64,000 nucleotides of DNA from Dipteris shenzhenensis. Lineage: Eukaryota; Polypodiophyta; Polypodiopsida; Gleicheniales. The stretch lies in assembly GCA_047967505.1 (NCBI GenBank), contig CM106540.1, one strand, 5' to 3'. How positions within the stretch are numbered: the stretch's first letter is position 1; each line of letters starts with the position of its first letter. The position numbers and the translations under genes are program-made. The notes below the pieces were generated by a model that ran no database searches, had not been told where the DNA came from, and saw nothing but the letters and a program-made list of their open reading frames with translations. This document shows positions 20,430 through 33,762 of this stretch, piece after piece.

Positions 20430-21727
20430 GCCAATGTGTTTATAGTAGCCAACGTCATTGTAATGTTCTTGGTGAGGTGTATTCAGAGGAGGGTAAAATT
20501 GAACTGGATCGACTTGCCTTGGTGAGTCTAATGTGTGGAATTCTGAATCTACAATATCTAGAGATCAAATCTGAATGCAGACTTCTACAAAGTTAGTTGT
20601 GTGCTTGTCGCTTGCATGCTTGAGTTTGGCTTTTTCTCTGTTCATTGTATGTTAGAGGTGATTATATTATGTTCTTTCTAGGTGGTCTATGTTGTGTGCT
20701 ATCGTTATAAGACTTAAGGTGGCCTCTTATCCATTCTACATTTGATTGTTTGAGTTACTAGGATTTATTAGCAATCTATACTTGACTTAGTGTATTCATT
20801 TGTTGGTTTGCTTATGCCTTGCCTTATTGTGTTGGTTTTCTTGATTTTGTTTCACATTAGTGGTATGACCTTTTCTATTTTATCAACAACTTTTCGAGAT
20901 TTAATACCATAGACATGAGCCTACAATTATGAAAATTAGAAGTATACAAAGCTATGTCAAATGACTCACGAAGCAAAATCTCAAAAAGTAATGATTTTTA
21001 ATATTTATGTTAAAAGAGATACAACGATTACCTTGTATTAAGAATATCACTTTTGACTTGCAAAAGTTGTTGCTGAAGACAAAACTAAATTCAAACAAAA
21101 TTTATCAAGATATGGCCAAAACTCCCAAAGACAATATCCAAAACAAACAAACTATGCCACAATAATGATGCCCAAAGAGAAAAAGTGAATATCGAGTCTG
21201 ACCAAGGAATTGAAAAGTGAAAGAGAACTCATGCTCCTCTTCAAAGGGAACTGGAATTAATTCATTCCAAAAGGATGAATTTATCCAAGATGGAGACACT
21301 AAAGAAATCGCTTGAGTGACCTTGCATCTATTTCGTTTTTTGTTTTCATTTTTTTAAAGAAAAACCTTTAGTCTATCTTGAGTGGTCTATTTTCTTTTGA
21401 TGTAAAGCATCCTATGCTTTTGGGATCATTTTATTGTAATATGGTGTCAAATTAAACATTGTACATGGGTGTGGGTGAGCATTTAGAGAAGTGAGATATA
21501 TTAGTAAATCAACACACACACACACAGTATATGAATATCAAGAGATATCTGAGTTCACAGAGAAATTCAAAGCTCTAGTTGGGTTGGGACAATGTGAAGC
21601 AAGAGAGAGACTCAGCCCTTCTCCCATCCTCCTCTTTGTACACCTAATGGTAGAAATATGTGCTTGCTAAAGGATAAAAATGGAATTGCAAATGGATTTT
21701 CTCTATGTGTCTTTACAAGTGTCAAGT
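20430..21727. other. Spacer downstream of the PPR gene
   Basis: It is AT-rich with short ORFs lacking domains, and it contains a short (CA)n tract near 21511-21526. It may hold the PPR 3' UTR. No gene is supported. Confidence 0.5.
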
Positions 21728-21732
21728 GAATG

Positions 21733-22464
21733 TGTTAGATATCAATGCTCCACTCTCGTATAACTACGCGAGAACCAGCTAACTCTACTTGTAAGCCCCC
21801 CATATGAGGAGAAGGCATTTGAGTAGCTCGGTTATCCGTTAGGTCCTGGTTTGGACACCAGATGGGGGCCATGTGTGGCCTGGTGGCTGGAAGGCTTCAG
21901 ATAGAGTTGGCACACCGCCAACTAGGCTACATGCAAGTGCGGGAAGGCATCCCTTGACTGACCGCACTGAGGGTAGACAGAGCATTTCCCGGGGCAGCCC
22001 ACTCTCGGGTTGCAGGGCCCGTTTGGAGCCTCAGATGATCCCGGATGGCTCTGGGCCGAACGGTATCTGTAGGTCAGTTGCTCTATTTTGCGCACTGGTT
22101 CTATCGTATGGTCGGTGGCCTATTTCGAGACCGACCCCTAGTCGACCGTTTTGGGCAGACTGGGTCGGTCACCCAATTGAGCCTAACCGACTACGACTGG
22201 TGGCTATATAAGAGCAAGCCCGTTAAGCCCATTTCATCACTGGCTACAGCAATCTTGATTTCTTAGCATCCAGCCTCCATCTTCTACTGTTTCCAGCACG
22301 CCATCGAAGCTTCTTTCACAGGAGCGCACGGTTGGGAGGCAGCGCCATCTATTGTATCAGTTCTATAGTAATCAAATTTTTTATTCTCCATACTATTTTG
22401 TTTTCTCTCTTACGTACGAGATCTTGTTATCTGTTGAGCACAAATGTTGTATTATTTTCTTACA
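21733..22464 (+). repeat. 5' LTR, Copia family 1 copy 2
   Basis: It is 732 bp long, begins TGTTAGATATC and ends TTACA. It is collinear with the 3' LTR at 26563-27288, the solo LTR at 9403-10124 and the LTR at 44095-44812. Confidence 0.95.
22205..22211 (+). promoter_or_regulatory. LTR TATA box
   Basis: TATATAA lies about 260 bp before the LTR end, in the context GGTGGCTATATAAGAGC. The same motif is kept in all family 1 LTR 3' portions (about 6203, 9868, 27030 and 44553), which marks it as the element promoter. The start site would be some 30 bp downstream. Confidence 0.75.
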
Positions 22465-22476
22465 TGGTATCAGAGC
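22465..22476 (+). other. Primer binding site (tRNA-iMet type)
   Basis: TGGTATCAGAGC directly abuts the 5' LTR. This is the canonical plant Copia primer site. The same 12-mer is present at 44813-44824 and, on the minus strand, at 52214-52225. Confidence 0.95.
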
Positions 22477-22534
22477 CTGCACTCTAGCAAGAAGATTTGG
22501 TAGTGTGTTTCTATTTGCGAGCAAATTGTGAGAG

Positions 22535-25500
22535 ATGGCCCAGCCCGCAAGACTGCGAATCCCACTGTTCAGCGAAAGCGGAAAGTTGGATGGCTCTAAC
22601 TATCCACTCTGGAAGTTCAAGATAAAGACCATCCTAAGCACATACAAGCTTTGGGACACTGCTACTCGGGTGGACATGAGGCCGGTTGCAAGACCGGATC
22701 CAGCCAATGCAGGACAACAAATAGTACCAACTGCGGATGAGATTCTCGCGTGGACAAGAAGAAATGCAGATGCACTGTGTTCTATTGTCTGCAGTGTTGG
22801 TGATTCCGTCATGGCATTAATTCAACATGTTACCACAGCGGAGGAGGCATGGACGGTCTTGACAAATTAGTATGAGACCACGAATCAGACGCAGATTCAG
22901 AATCTGGAGACTCAATTCGCGAACGAGGAGTTGTTTGAGTCTGAAGCAGTAGAGAAGTTCATCACCAGGGTGAAGAATCTGCGCGATCAGATGACTGCGA
23001 TTGGCATCACCATCACCAGCGAGAATCTAGCATGAAGGTGCATACGGATTCTCCCACCAAAGTACGACGGTCGTGTTACGGCGCTGAATACACAGAACAG
23101 AAATCCGCCCCTCAACTTTGAGGATTTTAGCGCGATGCTTCTGGAGGAGGAGATGCGTCAAAAGACAAGGACTAGAGAAGATTCGGCTTTCTAGACCGGA
23201 TCAAAGAAAGGTAAGGGTAAGGACTCTGGTAACCCATCTTCTTCTGATGATAAAAAGAGAAAGAAGAAGATCAAGTGCTTCTATTGCAACAAGGCAAGGC
23301 ACGAGCAGAATGAGTGCCGAAAGAAGATTGCAGATGAGAAGAATGGAGTAAAGAAAGAGTCCAGCAATAGCGCGTAGGCAGTACCAATGGAGCTTTTCGT
23401 CGCAATTGAGGAGATTTGCACGGAGGCAGTTCATGTACTTGCGGATGAACCATGGATCATTGACAGTGGTGCATTGTGCCACATGACTAGTCGGAAGGAT
23501 TGGTATACCTCTCTACAGCCGGAAGGGAATGACATCCTGGTAGCAGTCGACATTGATGCAAAATGTCCAACAAAAGGAAAAGGTATGATTGCTCTCAAGT
23601 CAGATGGAGTTGTAAAACTATTGTCCGATGTTCTTTATGTGCCAGATATCAAGAGGAACTTATTGTCCGTTTTCACGATCACGGATCGGGACCTCAAAGT
23701 TCAATTTGATAAGAATGGTGCACAGATCCTGGATCTTCAAGGGAAGGTCGTTGGTAAAGGTACACGGCATAATAACATTTACGAACTCTCAGCTTTCAGT
23801 GCTCGAGCGGATGTGAAGAACACTAAGCTATGGCATGAGAGGTTTGGTCATCTACACGTTAGTTCTTTAAAGGAGATGCATAAAAGTGGAATGATTGCAG
23901 ACCTACCAGAAATTTAAGATCTGCCCAAAGCTTGCATGATGGGCAAGCAGCATCAGCAGCCCTTTCCTAAAGAGGCCAGCAGGGCAAAGGCTCCTCTAGA
24001 GCTCATTCACACAGACCTCTAGGAAAAGATGGAGACGGAAGCTTTGGGTGGTTCCTACTACTTCATGACGTTGATCGATGACTACAGTAGAAGGATATGG
24101 ATATACTTCCTGAAGACTAAAGATGAGGCTTTTAGTAGGTTCAAGGAATGGCATGTAATGGTCGAGAAAGAAACGGGGAGGAAGGTGAAGAAGTTGAGAT
24201 TAGACAGAGGTGGAGAGTTCACATCAACTGAATTCGAAACTTATTTCAAAAGTCACGTAATTAGGAGGCAGAAACCCCCGCCACATACATCATAGCAAAA
24301 TGGAGTAGCAGAATGCAAGATGCACGTCATCTGTGAAATGGGCCGGAGTATGATGAAAGGGAAAGATTTGCCAAAGACTTTATGGGCTGAAGCATGTAAC
24401 ACGGCAGTTTACATCCTGAATTGTAGCTACACGAAGGTTGTGAATGGGATGACTCCAGTGCAAGCCTTTTCTGGTAAGAAACCTTCAACTACACATTTCA
24501 CAGTTTTTGGATGTGATTGTTTTGTGCATGTCCCTGATGCTACCAGGATCAAATGGGAACCGAAGAGCCGGAAGTGTATTTTCTTGGGCTATAGTGAAGA
24601 GGCGAAGGGTTACCGTCTCTATAACCCTGTTATCAAGAAGGTAATTATAAGTCCCGTGTGGTCTTCTCAGAACAACCGCATCAATTGGAGAAGGATGCTT
24701 CCTTCCCAAACAACCAGGACCAAAATATCCATCCAGTACCGCCACCAATAGCAGACCGAACTCCCCCAACGGTGCTTGGGAGGATTCAAGACAAAGAAGA
24801 TGAAGAAGAGCCTGCAGAACCACAACGGCAATGGCCATTCCCAAAGTGGGTAAAGTAGCTTTTGGACAGTAGAGAACCTCCAGCCATTGAGGAGGAACCA
24901 TCCGAACACCGCTGGTCCAAGAGATTAGAGGAGCAAAGAAGGGCGCAGGAACACTTGGTCAACTATGCTTTGATGACAGAAGTGATTCGTGCTGATGAGC
25001 CCAAGTGTCTTGAAGAGGCACATGGCAATGATAGGTGGATGGAGGCTATGCAGTCAGAGTATGGCTCCATAATGAAGAACAACACTTGGGACCTTGTGGA
25101 TCGACCACCAAAATGCAAGGTAATCAGAACCAAGTGGGTGTACAAGACCAAGTACAAGTCCGATGGCACGTTGGATAAGTACAAGGCTCGGCTCATGGCA
25201 AAAGGATTTGCACAAGTACATGGTTTTGATTATCAAGATACTTTTGCTCCCACAACTCGACTAACCACAATTTGCAGTGTTTTGGCTTTAGCTGCCCAGG
25301 GAAGTTGGCCCGTGTTTCAGATGGATGTGAAATATGCCTTTCTGAATGGAGATTTCAAGAAGGAGGTATACGTAGAACAACAACCAGGTTTTGAGATCCC
25401 CAGTTCAGAAGGTAAAGTCTGCAAACTGAAGAAGGCACTTTACGGGCTGAAACAGGCCCCACGAGCATGGTACTAGTGAATTGATGCCTACTTCTTGCAA

Positions 25501-26532
25501 AATGGGTTCAGGAGGAGCCCATCTGATGTAAATTTGTATATCTCCAGAGAAGGAGGTAGGTGTATGATCGTGGTCCTTTATGTGGACGACCTTGTCATAA
25601 CAGGGAACCATGAAGAGAAGATCTTGCAGACGAAGCATTTGCTAGAAAGAGAGTTTGAAATGACAGACCTCGGATTGATGCATTTCTGTTGGGGATTGAA
25701 GTTTGGCAGGAGCCGAAACAGATCTTCATTTCACATCGGAAGTATCGATCGGAAGTATGTTGGAGAGATACTGAAGGCATTTGGCATGGCTGAGTGCAAG
25801 ACAGTTGGTACCCCTATGGAGGTTGATGCGAAGCTCTCAAAGGAGGATTCATCACCACTGGTGGATGAAGCGAAGTACAGAAGGCTTGTGGGTAGCTTGA
25901 TTTACCTGTGCAACACACGGCCGAACATCAGTTTTGCGACTGGTATACTAAGCAGGTTTTCCAATAAGCCCCGGGAGAACCATTGGAGGGCAGGGATGCA
26001 GGTGCTAAAATACATCAAAGGCACACTTGATTATGGCATCACCTATACCAAGGGCAACATCTTGACCGGATTTTGTGACTCGAATTGGGCAAGAGACGTG
26101 GACAGCAGGAGATCAGTGACAGGGTACTGTTTCTCACTTGGATCTGGAGTTGTGTCGTGGGTCAGCAAGAAGCAACCCATAGTTGCACTTTCTTCTACCA
26201 AGGCCGAGTACAAATCTGCATGCTTTGCTTCTTGCGAGGCAGTGTGGTTGAGGAGGATTTTGGGGGACATGTGTGCAGTGCAAAACAAGCCTACGCAGTT
26301 ATCATGTAACAATCAAAGTTGCATGGCAATTGCAAAGAACCCGGTGTTCCACGCTCGCACAAAACACATTGAGATTCAATATCACTTTGTACACGAGCTC
26401 ATCATGGATGGAGAGGTCGACTTGGTATACTGTCTAACTACAGAGAATGTTGCGGACATCTTCATGAAGGCTCTTGGAAGAGACTTGCTGGAGAGGCATC
26501 CTCATCGACTTGGCATTGGGCCGAAAAAGTAA
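22535..26532 (+). pseudogene. Copia family 1 gag-pol polyprotein (copy 2), disrupted
   Basis: Gag starts MAQPARLRIPLF and carries a CX2CX4HX4C zinc knuckle (CFYCNKARHEQNEC, about 23278). Protease has WIIDSGA, and GAG-pre-integrase has LWHERFGHLH. Integrase has HTDL, LRLDRGGEF and NGVAEC. RT has QMDVKYAFLNG and YVDD (25579-25590), and RNase H has FCDSNW and SSTKAEY. Stops in the shared frame are TAG at 22868, 23192, 23375, 24020, 24293, 24856 and 25474, TGA at 23033 and 25477, and TAA at 23915. A 1-bp deletion near 24653 shifts frame. Several TAGs align with CAG in other copies. Confidence 0.93.
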
Positions 26533-26562
26533 GTTCACTTGCGGGTGGACATTGAGGGGGGG

Positions 26563-27288
26563 TTTTAGATATCAATGCTCCACCCTCGTGTAAGTACGCG
26601 GGAACCAGCTAACTCTACTTATAAGCCCTCCATATGAGGAGAAAGCATTTGAGTAGCTCGATTATCCGATAGGTCTTGGTTTGGACACTAGATGGGGGCC
26701 ATGTGTGGCCTGATGGCTGGACGGCTTCGGATAGAGTTGGCACACCGCCAACTAGGCTACATGTAAGTGTGGGAAGGCATCCCTTGACTGACCGCACTGA
26801 GGGTAGATGGAGCATTTCTCGAGGCAGCCCACTCTCGAGTTGCGGGGCTCGTTCGGAGCCTTAGATAATCCCGGATGGCTCTGAACGGCATCCGCAGGTT
26901 AGTTGCTCTATTTTGCGCACCGGCTCTATCATATGGTCGGTGGCCTATTTCGGGACCGACCCCCAGTCGACCGTTTTGGGTGGACTGGGTCAGTCACCCG
27001 ATTGAGCCTAACCGACTACGACTGGTGGCTATATAAGAGCAAGCCCGTGATGCCCATTTCATCACTGGCTACAGCAACCCTAATTCCTTAGCATCCAGCC
27101 TTCGTCTTCTACTGTTTCCAGCAGCCATTGAAGCTTCTTGCACAGGAGCACACGGTTGGGATGCATCGCCATCTATTGTATCAGTTCTACAGTAATCAAA
27201 ATTTTGATTCTCCATACTATCTTGTTTTCTCTTTTGCGTACAAGATCCTGTTATTTGTTGAGCACAGACGTTGTATTATTTTCTTACA
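26563..27288 (+). repeat. 3' LTR, Copia family 1 copy 2
   Basis: It is collinear with the 5' LTR but starts TTTTAGAT, a change in the terminal dinucleotide. It ends TTACA and is followed by the GAATG duplication. Confidence 0.95.
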
Positions 27289-27293
27289 GAATG

Positions 27294-29590
27294 AACTTCC
27301 TATTCTTCAAGTGAATGAAGCTGTCTATTTCTTACTTTTCTTTAAAAGTGTCAAGTTAATGAACTTGTCTATTTGTTCATGTTCTTCAATAAGGCTAACT
27401 TGAATTATGCAAAAGATAGGAAGAATATGTTTGAATTCTAGTGTGCATGGTTCTTTTATAAGTCGATAATCTTGTAGAGTGATAGATGTGTATATGGTTG
27501 ATAGGAGATCTTCATACTCATGTGACTTTGACTCAATACATCAATTCACTTGGTGTTGAAGAGTTGAGCTAGGTGAATGAGTGAGATTAAGTATCTTGAC
27601 CATTTCTAAGGGTCCTCATCTATGTTTTTATCCTTCTAGTTGTTCAATTTGATTGAATCCTAAAGCCTAGCTTGAGATGAAAACATTTCCAACACTTGAT
27701 GCATTTGCCAGAAGTGTGAAATTCCCTAGTTTGGCAATCATGTTGATGACTAATAGACTCACAATCCTTTCATCTTCGAAAGAACTAATAATTTCTATAG
27801 TAGGCACTATGTGCTTTCACTCACGCTTTATCCCTAATAAAAGCCAATACTTGAAACCTGTAATGATTCACACATGCTTTATCCCCAATAAAAGCCAATA
27901 CTTAACAGTTATAAATCACATACTCTCTACACAATGATTCACCTAGACTTACCGATCCCAATTGGCTATCAAGGCTCTGATGAAAGGAATCATGGGCCAA
28001 AGAAGAGGGGATTAGTGACGACGATGTAGACTTAGCACCAAGGGAAATATTTAGTCACAAATCAGGGTACACATTTCATGAATGAACTAATTGAGGGAAT
28101 GATTTAGAGACTCTCCATTTTGCATTGACCAGTTACATTGTATATTTTGAAAGCGAATGGCCATGTGGGGAGCACCAACAAAGCTCTGGGTGTCGTTCTC
28201 AAGAAAATAGTGAATGTTGGACAATGGCATTGGGACCAAAAATTGCCACAGCTAGTACGGGCATACAAAATGATATACAAAGTACACACATACTTCCTTG
28301 TGTAACCATACAAAGTGTATTTTGTGCATTGAAACATAGATTCCAATGCTACAAATATTGTTGGAACGTCACGTAGGGGAACTTGAGGCCATCGACCAAT
28401 GACTTTTGTAGATTTTTTCATTAGAAGCATAGGGAGAGGTCCTACTCATATTCTCTCTCCAAGGAGAAGCACCAATAGCGTTATCACAATAAGACAACCT
28501 AGGACTTTGAATTCAAAAAGAATTAGTTAGTCCTCTTTCTTGATTCAAGGCATGAACTATGTCTAGGTAAGTTTAAATGTTTATGGCAACAAGGACAAGT
28601 AAAAATTATCATTGTAGGGAAAAATAATATCATCCAGCTAGTTGAACTTACCAGAAAATGGTTTTCTACTCAGAAAAACTATAATAATATTAAGCCTTAT
28701 TGTGCTAGAGCAGGACAAGAACATGCGCCATAAAAGTATATGAATCAATCGCTTTCTATGTCTCTTGTGTATTTGATATCAGCTAATGTGAAATAATTAT
28801 GTGCTCGTGACTCTGGAATTTTATTTTGTGTGCGTGAAAGATAAGTGCTAGAAGATTTGAATGTTTGATGAAATTTCATCGGTATTTGTCACAATATGAG
28901 GCAATATCAGCATTCAATGGAGCATCTAAGGGGTCAAAGAATGAAGACTTGTCAAGGATAGTGCAAAAATAGACATAGGATATATTATAGTGGGAGCCAT
29001 AATGGGATATGGATATACCAACAATATGAGCAAATGGAGAGCCCTGATCACAAGACTAACGTTAGCATTTAGAATTGGAATCACTCATCTATGCAGATTC
29101 AATGTTAATAATTCTACAACTTAGAGGAGAACATCAAGTGCTTAATTGATATTTGAGATTTCTATGGTCCTCTAGCCCAAGGGATATGGCCCTTTTGCTT
29201 ATGATTTCAAAAGTTCACCTTGGAATAGTATTCAACATATTTGGAAGACCAGCTTATCTTTGGCCTAAAGCATGTTAGAGACATTCTCCTACATTTGGAT
29301 GAGACAAATGCCAATCTCTACTTCAAAATCCAAGATACTATCAGAGTAGTGAAAGAGTTGTTTGAGGTTTTAACCCCTAGTCAGTTTTCATGGACCAAAC
29401 CAGTCACGGCCATCAAATTTGATAGGGGTTAGGGTAATCGAGGTCCTCCAAACTAAGGCCATGTGATTTTGGACCATGATTAACTTAGCCAAATATTTGG
29501 ATACAACATCTGTAATTAAGAGGAGCACTCAAGATGCACATATCAACCTAGAACATTTTTGAGTCACAATTCTCTATCACTCATAGTAGG
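27294..29590. other. 2.3-kb spacer between two retrotransposons
   Basis: Only short ORFs without recognisable domains are present, for example 27677-27937 and 29241-29432. A short direct repeat 'tttatccc(c/t)aataaaagccaatactt' occurs at about 27828 and 27880. Nothing else is supported. Confidence 0.5.
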
Positions 29591-29595
29591 TAGAA

Positions 29596-30053
29596 TGTTG
29601 AAGACCCAATCTCCAACTACGTGGCCAATAACCTAGGGTCAGCATAGGTTAGGATAAGTCAGTCCCATGGCACAAGGCAATTACTAAGTATGTAGTGGAT
29701 ACCACTTTCTGTAACTGATAAGTAGTGGGCTAATGCAATAGTATGACATTTTGTAACAGGGGCTGTTACTAAAAGATATAACTAACTGCAGACTTATAAT
29801 AGTTGGAATGGATCTTGATAATCATAAAAGTCTTGTAACAACCCATTTTGAGGTTGACTTGTTGTTTATCTCTGCTGAAGCATAATACAATATATCCATT
29901 TTGCAAATTCACGAGTTCTCTATTGTTCTTTCATTATTTAGTTTAGTCTACATGCAATCCAACTCCTGTCAGTCTCTTGTCCAACTCCTTACACCTGTTG
30001 CATTTGAGTTGACGTGTGTTCTGTGTTTTCATTTGTTGAATGCACTTTGAACA
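29596..30053 (+). repeat. 5' LTR of the Gypsy element
   Basis: This 458-bp LTR is collinear with 40115-40569. Both contain CTACGTGGCCAATAACC and AACAACCCATTTTGAGGTTG blocks. They differ by scattered substitutions and small indels, which suggests an older insertion than the family 2 Copia element. Confidence 0.93.
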
Positions 30054-31045
30054 CATTTGCGATCCTCATAGCATTCATTCCTAGAGTCTCTGGTTCACGC
30101 TGCTTCACGCTGATAACAATAGCAGAGATAGCAAAGCAACAACTCCACAAAAGCAAGTCGAAGCAGAAACAATTGTACTAGATAATCTTCATCTGCAAGT
30201 ACGCCACTCAAAAAAAAAAACACAGCCCAACCAAATACGGTAGCGAGGCTGGAGCGGTGATCATAGTTCACATACCAAATCTATGTAGTTAACACTACTA
30301 TAAAATTTGCATACAATTCACTCACATCAAATAGCCAAGTGCAAACAACCACTGAGGCAATCAAGCTAGGCTACATCAATACAGAATTCCTCAGACAACA
30401 ACAGTCGGATTACCGGTAGAAAGAAGACCAACAACAGACGACAACAAAAATCAAGACAACAACAATCGGATTACCGGCGAAAAAATGATGGGCGACATGC
30501 GACATCAAACACAATGACAAGCAACTACAACAAATACAATCCAACATCAACATGGAGTCGTAATAGGTGGAGAAGCATTCGACACTTCAAACTCAAGAAC
30601 AATCAATCGCGAGTGAATCCCATGAGTAAAACTTTCTCCATTTATTTCATGGAAAGCACAGTCCATGTCAAATAGGCCTGAGGAAGATATCTCTCCACGT
30701 CACATTGGTATTGCATACTTCACACGAAAAATAAGTCGGAGACTACATCACAAATGAAAGATCCAAACGACATTCTACACGACTCTGATTATATTCCAAG
30801 TGGCACAAGTTCCTCAAATAATTCACTACATACCAGGGAACTGCATGAAACACAAGCCGAATTACAAAAACCGATGCTGCCCAGTCCTACACAAGAATTC
30901 CTATAAAGAGCACTTGCAGCAAATATTGCAACTAATGTATTTGTGACTATAAGACAGAGGCTGAATTTTAATCCCCTCCCACCACCTCCCAAAAAGAAGA
31001 CCTCCCAAGTGCAAGCTAGTGCACCAATACAACCAAAGATGTAGA

Positions 31046-31930
31046 ACCCACTAGTCAAAGCAGCCAAATTTACTGGCAAAGATAAAGAAGACCCTGACAA
31101 TCATGTTGGACAGTTTGAGACAAGATGTACAGCTAGTGGATTTGGACAATTTCTAGATGCTACCAAGAAAGAAAATTTTGCAACAACCTTCAATGGTAAA
31201 GCAATGAACTAGTTTATGTAGTATGGTGTTGCTCATTTTGCTAACTATGACACATTAAAAATAGCATTCTTGAGTCGTTTTAGGAAAGAGAAAACTCCAG
31301 AGGATATCCTCAAGAAACTGAGAACTATGAAACAAAAAGATCTTATGGTTGAAGATTATTCTCAGATGTTTGAAACCTCAACAAAAGACTAACAGCAAAC
31401 CAACAACCCACCCAAGAGCAATTGGGGAATTACTTTTAGAAAGGATTAAACAAAGAACTATGAACTACAATAGCTTGAAGGGCAAATGACTTTAATAATC
31501 TAGTAGCAACAGCCCAACGGGCAAAGAGGAGACTTGGTACAATATCAAAGTCCAAGAAGACAAAGAAGAAAAAGCATTCAGATTCACAATCAATTTTAGA
31601 TACGGACACTGATAGTGAAGCAGAAGAAGACACTGATGAAGAAGAAACTACCTCATCAGAAGAAGATGAGGATGATGAAGAATATTCCAAGAAGAAAAAG
31701 AAAGAGAAGAAGCAGAAAAAAAAGAAAAATCCACAGCAAAAAAGATAGCAGATAAGAGGCAGATAAAATCTCCAAGCTGGAGAAAATGATCAAGGAGCAG
31801 CTTCAAAGCTTGAAGCCATCACCTCAAGCACCACAGCCCCAAAAGATTCCATGTGAATTTTGCAAGAAAGATAACCATGACAAAGAGAGATGTTGGTACA
31901 ACCCAAACTATAGATAGAGGGTACCACCTT
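31046..31930 (+). pseudogene. Gypsy gag
   Basis: The frame reads VKAAKFTGKDKEDPDNHV, then LKIAFLSRFRKEKTPEDIL, typical of the plant Gypsy Gag core. An acidic/basic low-complexity stretch follows, then a CX2CX4HX4C knuckle (CEFCKKDNHDKERC, 31852-31893). TAG stops at 31210-31212, 31219-31221 and 31915-31917 fall at expected Trp or Gln positions. A second Cys/His cluster (CTYCGIDGHRQGPQC) follows at about 32094. Confidence 0.85.
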
Positions 31931-32836
31931 ATGTACAACAACAACACAATCAAGAGCCAGCTGTACCTACCAACAATCAAGTAGTAGTAGCAAGGCTAGC
32001 CCAACAAAGATATCTAAATGCAGCCCCTAGAAGGAAAATTCAGCAACAATGGGGAAATCAACAACAACAACAACAAGGACAAACCTAGGCATGCACTTAT
32101 TGTGGCATCGACGGCCATAGGCAAGGCCCACAATGTGAACTTTGGTGTAAACACCATGGGGAAAGAGGTATGCAAATCATCCATTATGATGGGAGAAACA
32201 ATCAAAATCGTCAACAACAACAACCTCTAGGAGTGAATATGGTATATATGGCTCCTCATAATCTGGAAAATAGTCAAAATACTATTCATGCATTAGCAAT
32301 TACAAGGTCAAAAAACACAAAGCCTCTACAAGGATTGGGAGAAACACAAAGAGACAATGCCAAGGCAATGAATTGGCCTAATCAAAATGAGACAAGAAAC
32401 AATGCATTGCAACAAGTACTTGCCAACAATGCTTCCCAAGATGTCAGGAAAGAGCATCACATTAGCAAAGGCAAAGGTATCAGTCAATATAAACAGATCC
32501 GACAATAGTATGTATGCACAACAAACCAAAGATGACAACTAGGCTAAAGCTTCTCAAAGTAGTCAAAAGCCATCAGAATAGATTGCAATAGATAGAAAAT
32601 ACACAAAAAAATCTTCCTCAGAACAAGACACATCTGCAAAACAGCATATGCATTTTGTAGTCGAAATAGGGTCAGAAACACCAAAAAGGCAAAACACAGA
32701 TATAACAACAGAACTGCAAGATGTGCTACATTCCCCAACAATGGAAAAAATTCAGATGCCTGTGACAACAGACAATAAGTAGAAAGAAGACATCAATACA
32801 AAACAAGAAGACCATACACTCTTTTACCAAAAGCTT

Positions 32837-33260
32837 ATGGAGTCCCAAGTTCAAATCACTCTTGACCAGTTATTGAACTTGCCTCCAGCCTTCAAACATC
32901 AGATTTGCAAGGGATTGCTAGCACAAGAGTCAAATACATGTAAAGATTATAAAGCAAGTGATGATGAAAAAGAGACTCCAGACATCTATACATCTACAAC
33001 TGAAGACATTGTGGACTATCAAGTGCCACTCATTGATGTCATATACAAAAGGTTGAAAATTCCAAGAGTTTTAGTTGATGGAGGTTTAGGTGTGAATATC
33101 CTATCAGAGGATATATTTAAAAAATTTTGCTCTTATGAGCTAGTTCCAGCACCATTCTAAGTGAGGATGGCTGACCAAAGAAGAATCCAATCTCTTGGAA
33201 TCTTGAGAGGACAAGAAATTACAATCATGGGTATGGCATTCACAGTTACATTTGTGGTAC
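32837..33260 (+). pseudogene. Gypsy protease region
   Basis: The frame includes the retropepsin-like segment RVLVDGGLGVNILSEDIF. The usual D(S/T)G is DGG, so the catalytic Asp is kept but the following residue is altered. It is preceded by VPLIDVIYKRLKIP. Stops interrupt after PAPF (TAA) and VVL (TGA), before the conserved LLGR segment. Confidence 0.75.
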
Positions 33261-33762
33261 TCTGAATGGAGGAAAAAGATTATGCTTACAACATGCTCTT
33301 GGGTAGGCTAAGAGCTGCAAAGTCAAGCAAGATTGGGGCTCAGAGAGAATCACTATCAAAAAGGGAAAAAAGAAAATCAAAGTTAACTTATTTTCTACAA
33401 AAAGTTTTCCTAGAAAAACACAGCCACTAGAAGCAAAGGGCATCACTATGATTTTTGATATTGATGAAAATGAGGAAGAAATTTTTCTCAAAAGGAACCC
33501 CACTATCTTCCTATTTTTGAAATTGATGTTGTGAAGATTATTTATCAATATGTTGACTCGGACGAACAAAAATAGCAGTCCGACACACTTTCAGTTGGTT
33601 GCTATAGGATAGAACAGAATCAGAACACAGTTAGAAAAGCTTCTGACAGCAGAATCTACAAAAAAGGACATCAATGCAGACAACAGTGATGCAAAAAGAT
33701 CTCTTGCTTCTACATCACCAGAATAAGCAATTCAAGAAGCAAAAATTCAGTTTGAAGAGCAA

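Larger units (their letters stand above)
21733..27288 (+). mobile_element. Copia family 1, copy 2: complete but dead LTR retrotransposon
   Basis: Direct LTRs at 21733-22464 and 26563-27288 bound the element. The target duplication is GAATG (21728-21732 and 27289-27293). A primer site TGGTATCAGAGC, matching the initiator-Met tRNA 3' end, follows the 5' LTR at once. A G-rich polypurine tract (about 26551-26562) precedes the 3' LTR. Internal order is gag, protease, integrase, RT, RNase H, which defines Ty1/Copia. The 3' LTR begins TT instead of TG. Coding capacity is lost through at least ten stops and one frameshift. Confidence 0.97.

Noticed and set aside
31436-31690. Poly-Ser minus-strand ORF
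   Set aside because: It is antisense to the acidic low-complexity part of the Gypsy gag.
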